Translations under genes and position numbers: made by a program
Shown here: piece by piece, positions 35,140 through 48,354 of the stretch
How positions within the stretch are numbered: the stretch's first letter is position 1
Layout of the letters: each line of letters starts with the position of its first letter
Assembly (NCBI GenBank): GCA_020746875.1
Contig: JAGTJL010000025.1
Coordinates: 1 to 64,000 of the forward strand
Length of the DNA stretch: 64,000 nt
Source of the DNA: Rhexocercosporidium sp. MPI-PUGE-AT-0058
Lineage: Eukaryota; Ascomycota; Leotiomycetes; Helotiales
Reading direction: 5' to 3'
Notes under the pieces: model-generated
What the model was told of the DNA's origin: nothing
The model's input: only the letters and a program-made list of their open reading frames with translations
The model's database searches: none

Positions 35140-35642
35140 CGACCGAGCGCATTTGTTAGCACCTTAAAACAACAGCCATTTACTGTAGAGAAATATTGTT
35201 CAACGTTGAAATTTTATTAGTTCAAACTTAATTGGTATTATTGGAAATAATGAAATTTCGAGTGCCTTAAGCTTCATAATCTTACGTGACAGAATTCTTT
35301 GCGCAGGCAGATCGTGCATCAGCTTCAGAAGTTCGCAAGCAGAGTTTTATGCTCTAGAATTTGATTCTGCAGAGTTTGTGCAGGCAGATGTGGGCAGAGT
35401 ATTGCGCAAGTAGAATTTGTGCAAGCAAAGTTTGTGCAAGCTCCTCTGTCCATTATCTGCAGTAACATCTGTCAACGAGGGCTGCAATATTTCCGTGTAC
35501 AGAAATTGAAAACATCCACGCAGGTTGTTCCCCCGTCAAACAACATTAATACCTCGCAAAAATTAGTCTCCCAATTATAATTTTCATATATGACAACACA
35601 ATTAAGTTCGAATATCTTTCCCAGCCTGTGCTTCTAATTTAA
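35140..35642. repeat. intergenic stretch with degenerate short repeats (about 35295-35445)
   Basis: Imperfect copies of a unit like GCAGAGTTTGTGCAGGCAGA recur (TTTGTGCAGGCAGATG, AATTTGTGCAAGCAAAG, GTTTGTGCAAGC). Nothing else is evident in this interval; it separates the HET gene from the convergent small gene. Confidence 0.45.
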
Positions 35643-36475
35643 TTACCACTCCAGCACTTCATCCACATACACAACAGGTTTGAACCCAACACCTTGCTCA
35701 TTTTCGACCTGCACTAATTTCTGATAACGAAATTTTCCTCTCCGATCTACACCGGCAAAATAAATCTCCAACTGCCCAATTCTATTCTCCATCCTTATTT
35801 CGTCTGCTCTTCCTAGTGTCTCTCCCCTCATGCGGGCTCCCAATCCCCCTTCCTCAAGATCCACCAACCTCTGCACAACTTAGAGGCTATAATACTATTT
35901 ATAATCCCCTCCACTCTTTCTCCTCTCCTCAAGAGCTTAATAGTTTTCCTCCGAATATAATAGTCCTAACACTTCACGGCAACGAACCAGAGGGGGTAGA
36001 CGACTCCCAAGTCAAAGTTGAAGGATACTTGTATACTTCCCTTTTCCCCAAAAGAATCAAGAAACTCCTCCGTAAGAGAAAGAATGTTTTTGAACTCTAG
36101 TTCAAAATCATCCCAGGCAGTTTCATCGTGCAAAGCTCGTATGGAATCAATATTAAAGCTGAAGCTGATGGACATGAGGGTTTTGTGGACTCGCAGCATG
36201 AAGATGGCCTGTTTTATAAGGGCATCGAGTTTCTTAGAGTTATTAAGGATGAATGCCGAGAGAACTGAGTCCCATTGCGGCATAGTAAGAGTTGCGACGC
36301 TACGGCGGAGTTCGAGAGCGACGATTATTTTAGCCATCTTAGTACGGTTTAATAGAACTATTAAAGGTGCTGGGATTGTTGGACGTATTGCTGGGGTATT
36401 GCGTGCGGCTGTGGCCCTTATGCACTCTAGAGAGTTTCCAGCTTCATCCATGCTGGAGAAAGCCGGTGGAATCAT
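35643..36475 (-). CDS. unrecognised small protein, probably 2 exons (about 225 aa)
   Basis: Exon 1 runs from the ATG at 36475 (MIPPAFSSMDEAGNSLECI) to about 36037. It encodes helical, Leu-rich sequence including KMAKIIVALELRRSVATLTM and TAWDDFELEFKNILSLTEEF. A GTATAC donor at 36036 can join in phase to an acceptor at 35879 (AAG; a CAG acceptor at 35871 with a GTATCC donor is an alternative). Exon 2 ends at 35643 with RRGKFRYQKLVQVENEQ and VVYVDEVLEW. An in-frame stop upstream of the ATG supports this start. I do not recognise the family. It could be a helical N-terminal module of a larger family or a cropped gene, as it borders RIP sequence. Confidence 0.45.
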
Positions 36476-36659
36476 TTGTTGGTAGCCAGCGTGTTAGTCG
36501 TCGAGACCTGGTAAGAGCTAACGACGCTGTAGGCGACAATCATCGCCGCTTCGGTGTCGAGGCGGTTGAAAATTAAGGTAAGAATCGAGAGTGGGATGTA
36601 GGAGGCCGATAAGACGGCTAGGCTGGACGATAAGGCTAGTTTTGGTAACGAGGTAGGGG

Positions 36660-37531
36660 TAGTATAGCTAATAGTAATACTTCCGTAATACGTCCCATAT
36701 TTTGCAAGGTCAATACTACCAAGATAATCAGAATAAGAGAAATACTCCGTACCATTTATAACAGTAATTACGTACTAATACAAACCGTATAAACGTATTA
36801 CCACCGTGTTATCGCTCTCAATCTCAAATTAAGATTACTCCGAGTTCTCATCCACTATTATATTCTTGAGCTTCAACTACGATTTTAAGCACTTTAGCGA
36901 CTCCAAGACCTCTATCGTCACCTTATTCCGTCGATTCGTAAGCTAGATTCCAATAGAGGAGAAGGCACGCTCAGGCTCTACAGACATTATAGGAATGGAA
37001 ATCATATCTAGCGCCATCTTACTTAAATTTGGGTAATTGCGTTAACGCGTGCCCTTTAACTACCACTTTCTTACGTCATCTGCATTTAGGCTCGTAGGAG
37101 ACTCGCAATATGAAAATATTAGTGTCGATTTGGCTGGGTTAAGTTAAGCGAAGCAGTATCACCACGAGGGTCTATATTCAATTGGTTATAACTTTATTAT
37201 TTTGCGATTAAAAATTATAAGACTTAGATTATTGCAATCGGATAATTCTGTTCTTTAACTTGATGTAAATGTAGTATCGTAGTGCGAATTTTTTCTGATT
37301 TAATACGAGGTTGAATATAGTGGTTCGCTTAATTTTCTTATTCTCCCGCTCTTGAGTCGCAACCTCCTGATTACCGCCGTATACTAATAGTATACTACGA
37401 TATTACCTAATATTATTTAATAGTACGTATTCGAGGGTCTAATACGGTTATAAGTTATAGTAAAGTATTAAAAAGTATCGTATCGTATTTATCGCCGTAT
37501 TACTTTATAAGTAATACTATTAGCTATACTG
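36660..37531 (-). mobile_element. hAT-type relic with inverted ends and hATC fragment
   Basis: Ends TAGTATAGCTAATAGTAATAC (36660) and its near reverse complement ending ATTAGCTATACTG (37531) form about 20-bp inverted repeats; the canonical form would be CAGTATAGC. Minus-strand 36885-37020 reads KMALDMISIPIMSVEPERAF, then NRRNKVTIEVLESLKCLKS. This is the hAT C-terminal dimerisation block with one stop. No target duplication is visible (GGTAGGGG left, GGATCTAT right). The unit is too short to be complete. It is a different family from the hAT at 541. Confidence 0.65.
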
Positions 37532-40500
37532 GGATCTATATCATAGAGATAGAATTGCCTCCTTTTCTCAGCGTGCGAGTTACCTCGTAAATCTCTTTAA
37601 TGCTGCTTTATTCTGATTAATATCTTAGTTGACTTGCTATTAATAAAGCTCCTTAGTTACTTAAAATAATCGTGATTTATCTTCTTATTAAATATAATAA
37701 TAGCCGCTTCATTGATATAGCCATCGCCGTGAGTTCTATTATATATAAGTTCTGTTCTATTCTTATTCTTAAGATAACTGAGTATATGATCGATTCTCTG
37801 CTTGTTATAATACCGAGAGAATCGTAAATAGCTTCTCTTATCTCAATTATTTCTTTCTTAGCGGACGAGCTTATTGTAATCTGTATGCCGCGAGTGGTAT
37901 TCGTAATGCGTACGGCTACTTTTGTTCTACGGGTAATTATAGCAGGGAGTCGTTTTTCCTACGGAGCTATTATATGCGGCTTAATGACTTCCATCTTATC
38001 TGTTAGCGTATTTTAGTACGCGTGAGCTATCTTTTATAATAATAATATAAATCTCCGGAATTCTTTAGCATCCCCGTCGAAAAGCACAATTCCAACACAA
38101 CCCTCACATCTAGATTTAGAGCATGTGCAGTGCTATCCAGGAGTAGGAAACGTAGTCTAGATGCTTTGGAGGGTAACAGCTGGCCAGACAGTCAATATAA
38201 GATTTAGAGGAGTTAAACTATCGGCCAGCTCAGGATTCTTTTGGATAGAGTAGAATTTAGAACCTAACAAGTGGTCACGCAAGACAGATACCCTGTGGCT
38301 ATACGACCTCTAGGGCAGTGGGAGTACTAGGGCAACTGTCCCAGGACAAGTGGCTGTCTAGGACGGAGCAGGCAGGACGAACAGCCTCCTACGGTAAGCT
38401 CTGTCCTAAAAGGCTTGTCCTGCCTGCTCTGTCCCATTAGTGTGAATAAAATGAGACCAATCGCCATCCCTACCTAACTTATCGATATAAACACAGCCAG
38501 GAAGAGCGGTAATTATACGCATATATAGTCTCGCATATTATAATGATCACTGGCACGCGGAGGTGATTATAGTATAATAGAATAGCTAGAGAAGCGCTAT
38601 AGACTCGCTAATGATATTTTAATTTATACAAAAGCTAATTGCTAAGGAAGGAAGATTACCTCTTCTCTCTTATTATTTTTATAAAGGCCGTGATTACGTA
38701 ATTAGCGCTAAGAGTATAAATTATTATAATATCTTCCTTTTTATTTACTTTTATCTTAAAAGTAAGAATATATTATAGCCTTTAGCTAATATTATACTGG
38801 CGATTCGCTAACGAATTAAATTTTCTATTATTTATTTTAAAAGTGAATTCTAAAAAGAATGAATTAAAGTAGAAGCTATTAATAGAAGGGGCTTAGCGCT
38901 TATTAAGTATATAATACTTTTCCTTCCTTATAACTTTTCTTAATTAATAATAATAATTATAGCAGATTATAAATTATAATTACTCTTCGATCTTGATAAT
39001 ATCGTCTTTTAATAATTATTTAATCAGCGGTTCTTTTAACTGTAAGCGCAAAAGTAAGATATTTGGCTTTACTGCGATTAACGCTAGCGATACCCTGATT
39101 AAACGCTAGCGAACTTTAGTAATTTCTTTAAAGATAATTAATATTAGCGATTAAGATAATAATAATAAGGATTTTAAAAATAACGTCCGATCTTTTTAAC
39201 GAATTTTATTTAAAGTAAAAAAAGATACGCGTATTCGATCTTTAAGTAAAGCTATTATGAATACGAGCGACGTTCGTTAGGAGCTATACTTGCGTTACGC
39301 CGGCGAGGTTTAAGAGTTCTCCGATCTCTAATGCTTTAATAACTTTAATTTATTTATTACAAAGTATTTGGATTACTATAAGAAGAATAAGCCGTATGAG
39401 TTAGTAAATTAAATTTTTTCTACTTGTTAACGAGATATAAGCTAATAACCGACGAGGTCCCGGCTAAGTTAAAATTATTCTTCGACGATCTTTTTAAAGC
39501 CGCTTTTTAAATTAATTTTAATAAGATTAAGTAAGCCGATTTTAATATTATTTAATTTATTTTTAATTAAAAAAAGCGTCGCGTTAATTATTTTATTAAA
39601 ATCTCTAACGCCGAAGCTCAGAAGTCTCCTTAAAAGCTTATAATATCTTCGACTAAGGAATTCTATATTAGCGTTATATCGGCGATTAACGGGCTACGTA
39701 GCGCGCTAATTTCAACTTTCTTTTAAGAATTCGAGGATTTAAAAGAAAGTAATATTAAGCTTATAACTGAGATTTCCGGACTCTGAGAAGTAAATAAACT
39801 TAATATTCGCTAGCGAGTTCTTTATTAATCTTTAGCGAAAGACTTCCGAAAAGTTTATTTTGATTTTTTTAAAGATAATATAATTAAAGACTTTAAAGCC
39901 GGAGCTACTGAGGATAATAGTTATATTAATATTATTAAGAATTTAAGTAATAGAAATGAATTTACTATTATTATTTAAGAATAAATTTAAGGTTTTTATT
40001 TAGCGATTTATCGGCGAGGGATTAGCGTTTGCTCGGCGAAGTACTTTAATTTTCTGATTTTCTTAAGTATTATATTCTTATTATAACGCGAATAAATAAT
40101 ATAAGTTTTTTTTCTTTTAAGTATTATTATTTAAATTATAATATTTAATACGCTTTTAAAATTATAAAACCTTATAAGTAAAAGTAGAAAAGTATATAAT
40201 ATTATAATATATTTTTAACGAGTCGTCGGTATAGCTTTAGCGATTCTTTTTCGAACCCTTTAAAGAAGCAAGAAGTTATAAACTTATCTTCGCCGGCGCT
40301 TCGCCTTCTTTTCCGTAGCGTTTCGACCTTTTAATAATTTAATTAGTTTTTAGAAATTAATAAAGTTCTTTATTAATTCTTAAGAATTATATATTAGGCT
40401 AAATCTTTTTTATTTAATAAAGTATTATTCTTTGCTTTTAATTATTCGTCGATTTAAGAGAGTCTTAATAACTTATTACTTTTCTTTATTAACGAGATTA

Positions 40501-40556
40501 AATTGAACGACTTCCGACGATTCGCCGGGCCTTTGCTAATACGGCTTTAGTAGTAA
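37532..40556. other. mostly RIP-degraded sequence, unassigned
   Basis: No gene is supported. A 400-bp island of balanced composition lies at about 38080-38470 and contains a strong inverted repeat (listed separately). The remainder is TA-rich with no clear pol or transposase motif in any frame I read. It is the target of the Copia insertion at 40562. Confidence 0.45.
38361..38434. repeat. 18-bp inverted repeat (stem-loop)
   Basis: The arms 38361-38378 (GGACGGAGCAGGCAGGAC) and 38417-38434 (GTCCTGCCTGCTCTGTCC) pair at 17 of 18 positions around a 38-nt loop. It lies within the balanced-composition island. Confidence 0.75.
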
Positions 40557-40561
40557 TATAT

Positions 40562-40768
40562 TATTAGTCCGTAGGGATTCTTATTGATATAGAACTCTAG
40601 CTTAAGGCCGAAACGGTGGGGTTTCGGTGGAGTTCCGGACCGGTATATAAGGAGCTTTACTCTTATCTTAGAAGAATATACTTTATAATACCTTTAAAAT
40701 CATTTAATAATATCGATATTTATTTAAGTGACTTTATTATTATATATCCCGGTATAATTATACCGATA
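40562..40768 (+). repeat. 5' LTR of Copia C
   Basis: 207 bp, TATTAGTCCGTAGGG to TATACCGATA; RIP-type differences from the 3' copy. Confidence 0.9.
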
Positions 40769-40869
40769 TTAATTAATAGTCTACTTAAAGTATTACAAAA
40801 CGGCAAAATTATAATACTAAAGAATTGAAATCGTAAATAACACGGGAAATTAAGATTTTAACGCCTTAG

Positions 40870-43800
40870 CTTCGCCTTTATATTTAGATTAATTAAAAGG
40901 GAGAATCTTCTTAGCTTTTAGACGTTATAAAGAGCCGAGCGTCTCGACGATACTATTAAATATTAACCTTAATACGACAGTTACTTTTCGATAATTATTA
41001 AGTTAATATAGACCCTTTTAATACGAGACTTTATTTCCGTAGACTTACTGAAATTATATCGGAACGATATTATTACGGAAATTATATTAAAAGTAAGAGA
41101 ATTAATTCCGGTAAATAACAGAAAAGAAAATAAGGTAAATATTATACTTTAAGCCTTAAAGACTTAGCTAATAAACGAATTCCTCGTGGACTTAACGAAG
41201 TACTTAAAAGACTTCTGTAAAGACTTCTATAATAAACGAGTTAAAGGAGAATTCCTTTTCTAAGACTTTTACGAGTTCTTTAGTAAATAAATAATCGATT
41301 AACTTAGAATAATTAATAAATAAAAGAAACTTTATCTTTATAATACTTTCAGATTCTATGGAGTTTACGTCGAACGGTTAAAGAAAATAAAGACCGTCAG
41401 AGTGCTATACGTAACACTTTAGGCACTATATAATAAGTAGTTATAAGACTAGCTTCGGGACTAAGCTCGATTATACCCTGAATTTATACCGGAATATATA
41501 CGAGATAAGCTATTGTCATAAGACGAGCAAATCAAGAGTTTTAGGTTAATACGACTAGCTTTATAAACGCCAGAAGTCAAAATATTAACTTTAAACTAAA
41601 AGACATATATATTACAAAGTATTTAAGACGTTACGATTTTATAATATATTATAATAGCTGATATAAAAGAAGATTTATATAACGTAACTCCTCCGGCGCT
41701 TATAAAAGTAAAAAAGAAGTCGCTATCTCTTACTTCTAGCCTTATAAAAAGTTTATTTTAATAAAAATTAAATAATATTTTACTTTTAAACTTAATTCCG
41801 GCACCTTTACTTATCTTAAGAAATAAATTAATATTATTATTTAAGATAACCTCGGAATTAATAAGTAATAATAGGAATTCGGACTCTCTTTCCTAGTTTG
41901 TTATAAAATCTTTTTTAAAATCTTAAATTAAGTTTTTAGCGACGCTATTAAAAATATATATTAAAAAGCTTTAATATAATAAGACAAAAGACTATTTAAA
42001 CGAGAAATTGCATATTTTTATTAACTTTTACTAACGCGTTAAAGTTTTTAAAATAATTTAAAAAAGAGCTTTTCCTTTTATAATACGAAATAAGGCAAGT
42101 ACGTATTATTATTATTACTTACAAAATAAGAGGTATACGTTTGATTAATTAATATAAATTACGTGTAATTACTTTAAGACAAAAGAGCGAATTCAGCGAT
42201 TCCTCAGCCAATAGTTTAATCTTAAATTTAAGGATTTCCAGAAAGCCAATTATTAACGCGGTAGGTTAATATTAATTTAATTAAAGAACTTCGCTAAGGA
42301 ATTATAATATATATAACTAAGTCTTAAGAATAAGTATATACGGAATAATTAAACGCTACATAATAAAATAATTTAAAGAATATTAAATAATCTTCTTTTT
42401 AAAATGATATTTTTTAACGCGCTTTTAACTTTCCTTATTCTTATAAATAGCTTATAAAACGCAGTTAGCGTAAAAGTAACGTATAACTTAAATTAACGCT
42501 ATAAGCACTCCAAAACAAGCCTAAATCGACACAAAAACTACGTTATAGAAAATAACGCGTATTACTTAGACCGAAAAATTAAATACTTATCTAGAAATAA
42601 ACGCAAAAATAAATTTAAGCTAAAACCTAATTATTCCGGCTATATTATTTATAAGAAATTAAATTACTATAATAACCGTTATATAAACGAAAAAAGACTT
42701 ATTTCTAAAGTAAAATACTTTATAAATCAGAAGACAAAAGGCTTTAAAGTTAATAATTCCTCTTTTAAAATATATTTAATATATATAAAAAAGAATAATT
42801 CCGATTTAAATAGGATTTGGACTCCTTTTAGAAATTATAATAGCTACTATAAGCCAGAATTATTATCGGAAGTCGATTTTATTATTAATTCGAACGACTT
42901 AAACGTAAGTAAAAAAAGCGACGGCTTAGCACTTTATACGATTATATTTATAATAAGTAAAATGAAATATAACGCACAGGAAGTGTTTTAATAACTTAAG
43001 AAGCGAAGAGTAATTTATATTTTAAAAGCTATAATTATAAAACTTATTACTTTTAAGGCATATATAATATAATAAATTAATAAATTCTTTTAAGGTTTAT
43101 TAATTAACACGGGAGCGTTTAATAAAAACACCGGCGGTATTAATTAACTGCGGGCATTATAATAGATTTAAAATATTAAATTTAATATAAGTTAAGTAAA
43201 AATAAGTCGGATTATATTTAGTGCCGGTTTAAGACCTTCCTTTAAAGTTATAATAATTAATACTCTTATTAATAAAATAGAATTTATAATTATAAACGCG
43301 GACATATCGTTTTTAATTTATTTATAATAGCTAAATAAGCTTAATATATAGTATAATAACTTTTATAATATATTAATTTAAGGTAAGAAAAGATATTTAA
43401 TTATTTAGAAGAAAGGTTATACGTAGCTTTTTCTAGATTGTTATAATTAACTTCTTGACTCTTTAACGAGAACGATTAGCACGTGCTACTTTATAAAAAC
43501 GGAAATTAAACGACTTTACAAGCGGTTTAATTATTTTATAGTAACGCGTTTGAAGCTCTTATTAAATTAAGCCGGCTATAATTTTAATTCTAAAGTAATA
43601 AGAAAGGTTAAAAAATTATATAAGTATTACTAAAGGTATAGAAAAGCTTTATAAAAGTTCAAATTCAAATTAAAAGACGACGTTGACTTTAATTATATAA
43701 TTTACGCTAATATAATTTAATTAAAAGCTAAATAAGTCCTTTATATAATCGACGAAAGCACGGGGTTTAATTAAATAAAACTACTCCGAAAGGCTACTAA

Positions 43801-46275
43801 ATTGGCTACGGCTCAGTCTATATTTAACGCATTTAAATCGGCATAAATAAACACTTACCTCGGCCTTCTTAATTATATAATTTATAATTATAAGACTAAT
43901 TTTAACTTAAAAGAGTTTAAAAGCTCTTTAAGATTAATAAGGACGACGCCGAAACTCGTGCTTATAAAGGCATATTACTTTATTAAAAAAGTAAAACGAT
44001 TCCACCGCTCTTTTTACCGAGCGTATAAAATCGTCATAAAAGAGCACTTAGAATTAAGCGATAAAAATAAATTATAAATAGCTATAAAAGCAATTAATAA
44101 TACAACGAGTCCTTAAGGCCATATTCTTATATTATTTATTTTCGGCGCTTATTTTAAATTAACTAAAATAAACTTATTAAATCCGTTTATTAAGTAACAC
44201 GCTATTATTATTAAGAAAGCTATAAAAGAGATTCGTAAGATTTAGACTAGCCGGCAAGTAAATAACGCGCTAAGGACGCGTAATAGTCTTATAATAACTT
44301 ATATATATAACTTCTAAATCAAAGATTAAGTTATAATATAAAAGAAAAAGAAAAGGTAAAAAGGCCCGTATAATTTCCTAAGAATAAAGGAAGAGACGTA
44401 TAAAATTAAAATAAACGGTAATAAAATTAAAACCTTTAAATTAACTTTTATACGTTTATTTAAAATAAATATATTAAACGTTAAACTTTAGAAAGAAAAT
44501 TTATTAAAGGAGTCCCGTAAGCCGGGATTACGAGTTAATAACTTATCCGAAATAATACCGAAAACTTACTAAATCGTAATTAAATTACTTTTTATATAAT
44601 TAATTTTAGGAATTTAAGTATTTAACGACGATTTTAATATAAAAGCGTTTCTTATAAAGAAGGAGACTAGAGATCGAGAGCTCGTTATTAAATTACGAGT
44701 TAAAGGTAAGATTAAGACGTTAAGTCTATTATTTTAATAATTCCAAAAGACAAAATATAAAGCACTTATAAAAAGAAGTATTTTTATATTAATTAATTAA
44801 AGCGATTTACAATTTAAAAGCTATTAAATATTTAAGTCACGTATAATAAACAAAATTAAAGATAAAGAGATTCTTATATTACAAGAGAAATCAAGGCTAA
44901 TAATTATATATTTTAATAATAAAAAGAAGAAAGATATCTTAATATAATTATTAATAATTTAACGAATTAATTAACGATTCCTTATTTACTTAACGGCTTT
45001 TATTAAAATATTAAAACGGACGGGAAATAATACCGAATCGACTTTAGCGATCCATAATATCACTTAAGTATATATATAAGCTAATATTAAGCTTTTTCAA
45101 AAGATCTTTATATAGCCACTAATAGAAATTACGGACGAGTTTTCTTATAAAACAATATTTATAATAATACTCCCATTATATAGTATTCCAGAATTAAAAA
45201 ACTATTAATTTAATACATATTATAAATACTATTAAGAGAACTTATAAATAAAAACTTTTACGTTTAATTCTTATTTATTAATATTTACGTAATAAAACTC
45301 TTATTTTAAACTAATTAGAATGTAAACGGATAATATTCTTATTTTAAGAGATAGCGAGTTTTTAAAGACAGAATAAAAACAGATTATAAAAGCCGGTTTC
45401 CTGACTAAATCGATATAAGTCCTTAACCCTTCCGAATTAATCACGTTTAATAATTATATTATTATTATAAAGGGAAACGATTTTTATATATCTTAAAAAG
45501 GACAAAGAGTAAAATTAAAAGTCGTTAATATTAAATAAAAAAATTATAAAAAGGCTTACCAGAAATAACGCGCTCGCGGAGTATATATTGCGACGATATA
45601 TTAATTAAAGGCTATATTTAATTTCTCTATTACGATATAATACTAAAATCCGTTTACGGAGGAAGTTAAAGCCTTAAATTTATATCTTTAATAATAAATA
45701 AATAATCAAAAGAAAGGCCTGCAGTATATACTTATTAATCTGTGGTTCGCTAAAGTATACGCTTTTATTAACGGTTCTTTTACTAATAATAAGGACTTAA
45801 GCTTATAAATCGGGTTTTTAGTACTAATCGATACCGAAATAAAAGGGAATTCAGAATTCATATTCTATAATAATATTATTTACGCTAACTTAATAAAGTA
45901 TAAGAAGGTAATACGTGCTATTCTTGCTTCCAAGCTTTACGCTATAATAACAAATATTAATATATTTGTTTTTATGTCAATTATTATTATTATAATAATT
46001 AATAAGCTCGGCCTTTTACGCCTCCTTACTGTCGTCTATATAAACTTTCTTTTATTATACAAATGCATCGTCAAACTTAATATAATAAAGGAAAAACGTT
46101 TAATAATTAATATAATAACTATTTAATAATCATACGAACGCAGAGAGTTAACGGAGATAAGATAAATCGATAAAACTCGTAATCTTATTAATATAATAAC
46201 TAAGGCAAATTTAAATAAAGCTCTTCAGGAGTTGATTAATTTAAATTCTCTTATTATTAAAATAAAAGGTTAAAT
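40870..46275 (+). pseudogene. Copia gag-pol relic
   Basis: Fragments on the plus strand fit a fungal Copia polyprotein. An integrase region at about 43640-44220 reads KFKLKDDVDFNYIIYANII, then YLGLLNYIIYNYKTNFN and RFHRSFYRAYKIVIKEHLEL. RT/RNase H follows at about 44640-46200, with FYISQKGQRVKLKVVN and QRARGVYIATI. The RNase H part reads FTNNKDLSSQIGFLVLIDT and LASKLYAITT, and RQSYERRELTEI closes it. The SSFANNKDLSSQIG-like motif is characteristic of ascomycete Copia elements. The gag and protease parts are too damaged to delimit. Stops are everywhere. Confidence 0.85.
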
Positions 46276-46639
46276 TTAAAGGCCAACTGGAGGCGATTCG
46301 GACTAGTTCTAATATTATTTTAAAAAGTAATAATTTTCTTTAATTCTTAATTTCTTTTATATACTTACGCTTTTTTTATATTATATTTTATATTACTTTT
46401 AGTTTACGAAATAAAAAACGGTAATTAAATTCTTTATTTACCTTTTAATTTAAAATATTAATAAGCGGTCTTATAACGACACTTTAACAGGGACCTAGTT
46501 ATCGGTTTTATTATAAGAGGCTACTCTTATATAAAAGTATAAAGAAAGCATCGCTACAAAGAGTTAATTATAAAGCTAATCCGAAATAAGGCCTTTAAAA
46601 CAATAAACGGCGAAGACGACGGCGCTTAACGTAAGTAAT

Positions 46640-47289
46640 TTCTTACTCAGCTATAAGCTTATTATCCTCCTCTTCCACCTCGTTCTTATTTTCTTTTACA
46701 TTAGAATCTCCTCGACGACGCTTCTTCGCCGCTTTTATTACCGCGTAATAAAAGAACTTTAGTAAAGCCTTTAAACGTTAATATTAATTAAATATTAAAT
46801 TAGAATCGAAAGTACTTATATTAACGTTATTTAATAAATTAAATACCTTTTTATAAAAAGTATAAGTTTTCTTTAATAACGCTACTAACGTTTTCTTTTC
46901 AGTCTTTAACGCCTTTGCTAAGGCAATTAAGTAAACGGAATCGATTTCGGTCGCGGCGGCAATTATAATAGCTTTATCCTTTACTGTTATAATAGTAGAA
47001 AAGGCAGAGAACTCCTTACTTACGTATTAAAGGAGCTAGGTTATATATTAAATATAAAGCCTTTACGGATTATTTTCAGAGTTAATTTTAAGATTTTATA
47101 ATTTATAAAGACGCAAAAAGTCTTCTGTTTTACGTAATAAGCGCATTTCTTCCCCTTCTTATTATAAAAAAAGTAATTATACGACGAAATCGTCGCTATA
47201 AGGCGGGCGCAGCGGAGGCAATACACACGGTAGGCAGCCCGGAGGGCACCGGCAGAACCGGGAATTAGTATTATATTACTCGTTAACAT
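46640..47289 (-). pseudogene. antisense Cys-rich reading-frame relic in the 3' part of Copia C
   Basis: Opposite to pol, an ATG at 47289 opens an 82-codon frame. It contains YCLRCARLIATISS, then KKCAYYVKQKTFC, the framework C-x2-C-AR ... C-x2-(C to Y)-x6-C. After a probable intron, downstream minus-strand sequence (about 47005-46650) reads EFSAFSTIITVKDKAIIIAA, then ALKTEKKTLVALLKKTYTF and a Lys/Arg plus Glu/Asp-rich end (KKRRRGDSN, EVEEEDNK). This is the same architecture as the intact antisense gene at 27515-28194: Cys module, helical middle, charged tail. It also has the same location between RNase H and the 3' LTR. Confidence 0.5.
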
Positions 47290-47342
47290 CTAAATTATTA
47301 TTAAATCAATATTAAATCAATCTTAAATTAATAATAATTTAC

Positions 47343-47598
<256 letters not shown>

Positions 47599-47920
47599 GT
47601 TTATAAAATCTATTAATACTTTGTTCTCACATAGATCGATAATTCAGGGGTATAGACTTTATTAATATAATTACTTAAGAGATTAAGTCGATTCCTAAGG
47701 GAGATTTCTCCTTATACTTATAATTAATCGATAATAGTAAGCACTTTAATAGTTAGCCGAGCTCCTCGCTTAGCCACCTATTATTTGCTAATAGAGTTTA
47801 ACTCTTTCATTTTATTACTACGGCCTCTTTTCTTAATATATTCTATTCTTTATTTTTTTATATACTTTTCTCTTTTACGTTTATAACTCTTATTATCTTT
47901 TTAAAAGAAGTTTTTGCTTA

Positions 47921-48127
47921 TATTAGTCCGTAGGGATTCTTACTAATATAAAACTCTAGCTTAGGGCCGAAACGGTGGGGTTTCGGTGGGGTTCCGGACC
48001 GGTATATAAGGAGCTTTACTCCCATCTTAGAAAAATATACTTTATAATACTTTTAAAATCACTTAATAATATCGATATTTATTCAGGTGACTTTATTGTT
48101 ATATGTCCCGGTACAGTTATACCGACA
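47921..48127 (+). repeat. 3' LTR of Copia C
   Basis: 207 bp, TATTAGTCCGTAGGG to GTTATACCGACA, followed by TATAT. Confidence 0.9.
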
Positions 48128-48354
48128 TATATAAAAGACGTTATATAAACGGCTGTATTTGAAGGGTAATTCTAGTTTATACGCTTGTTTTCCGATTCTT
48201 TTAGTAATCTTAAAAGGCCTTAAGAATTAATAATTTAATACCCAGCTAAGGAGTGACCTGCCTTCCAAAGCTATGTGGTATCATTCAAATTGAACAGTAT
48301 TGAATCTCCAAGTGGGAGAAATATTTCTCTTCCCCAGGTCTAGTAGGACGCCGC

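Noticed and set aside
40616..40828. A 70-codon open frame as a gene
   Set aside because: It lies in the 5' LTR of the Copia element and runs into its leader, and shows no protein character.
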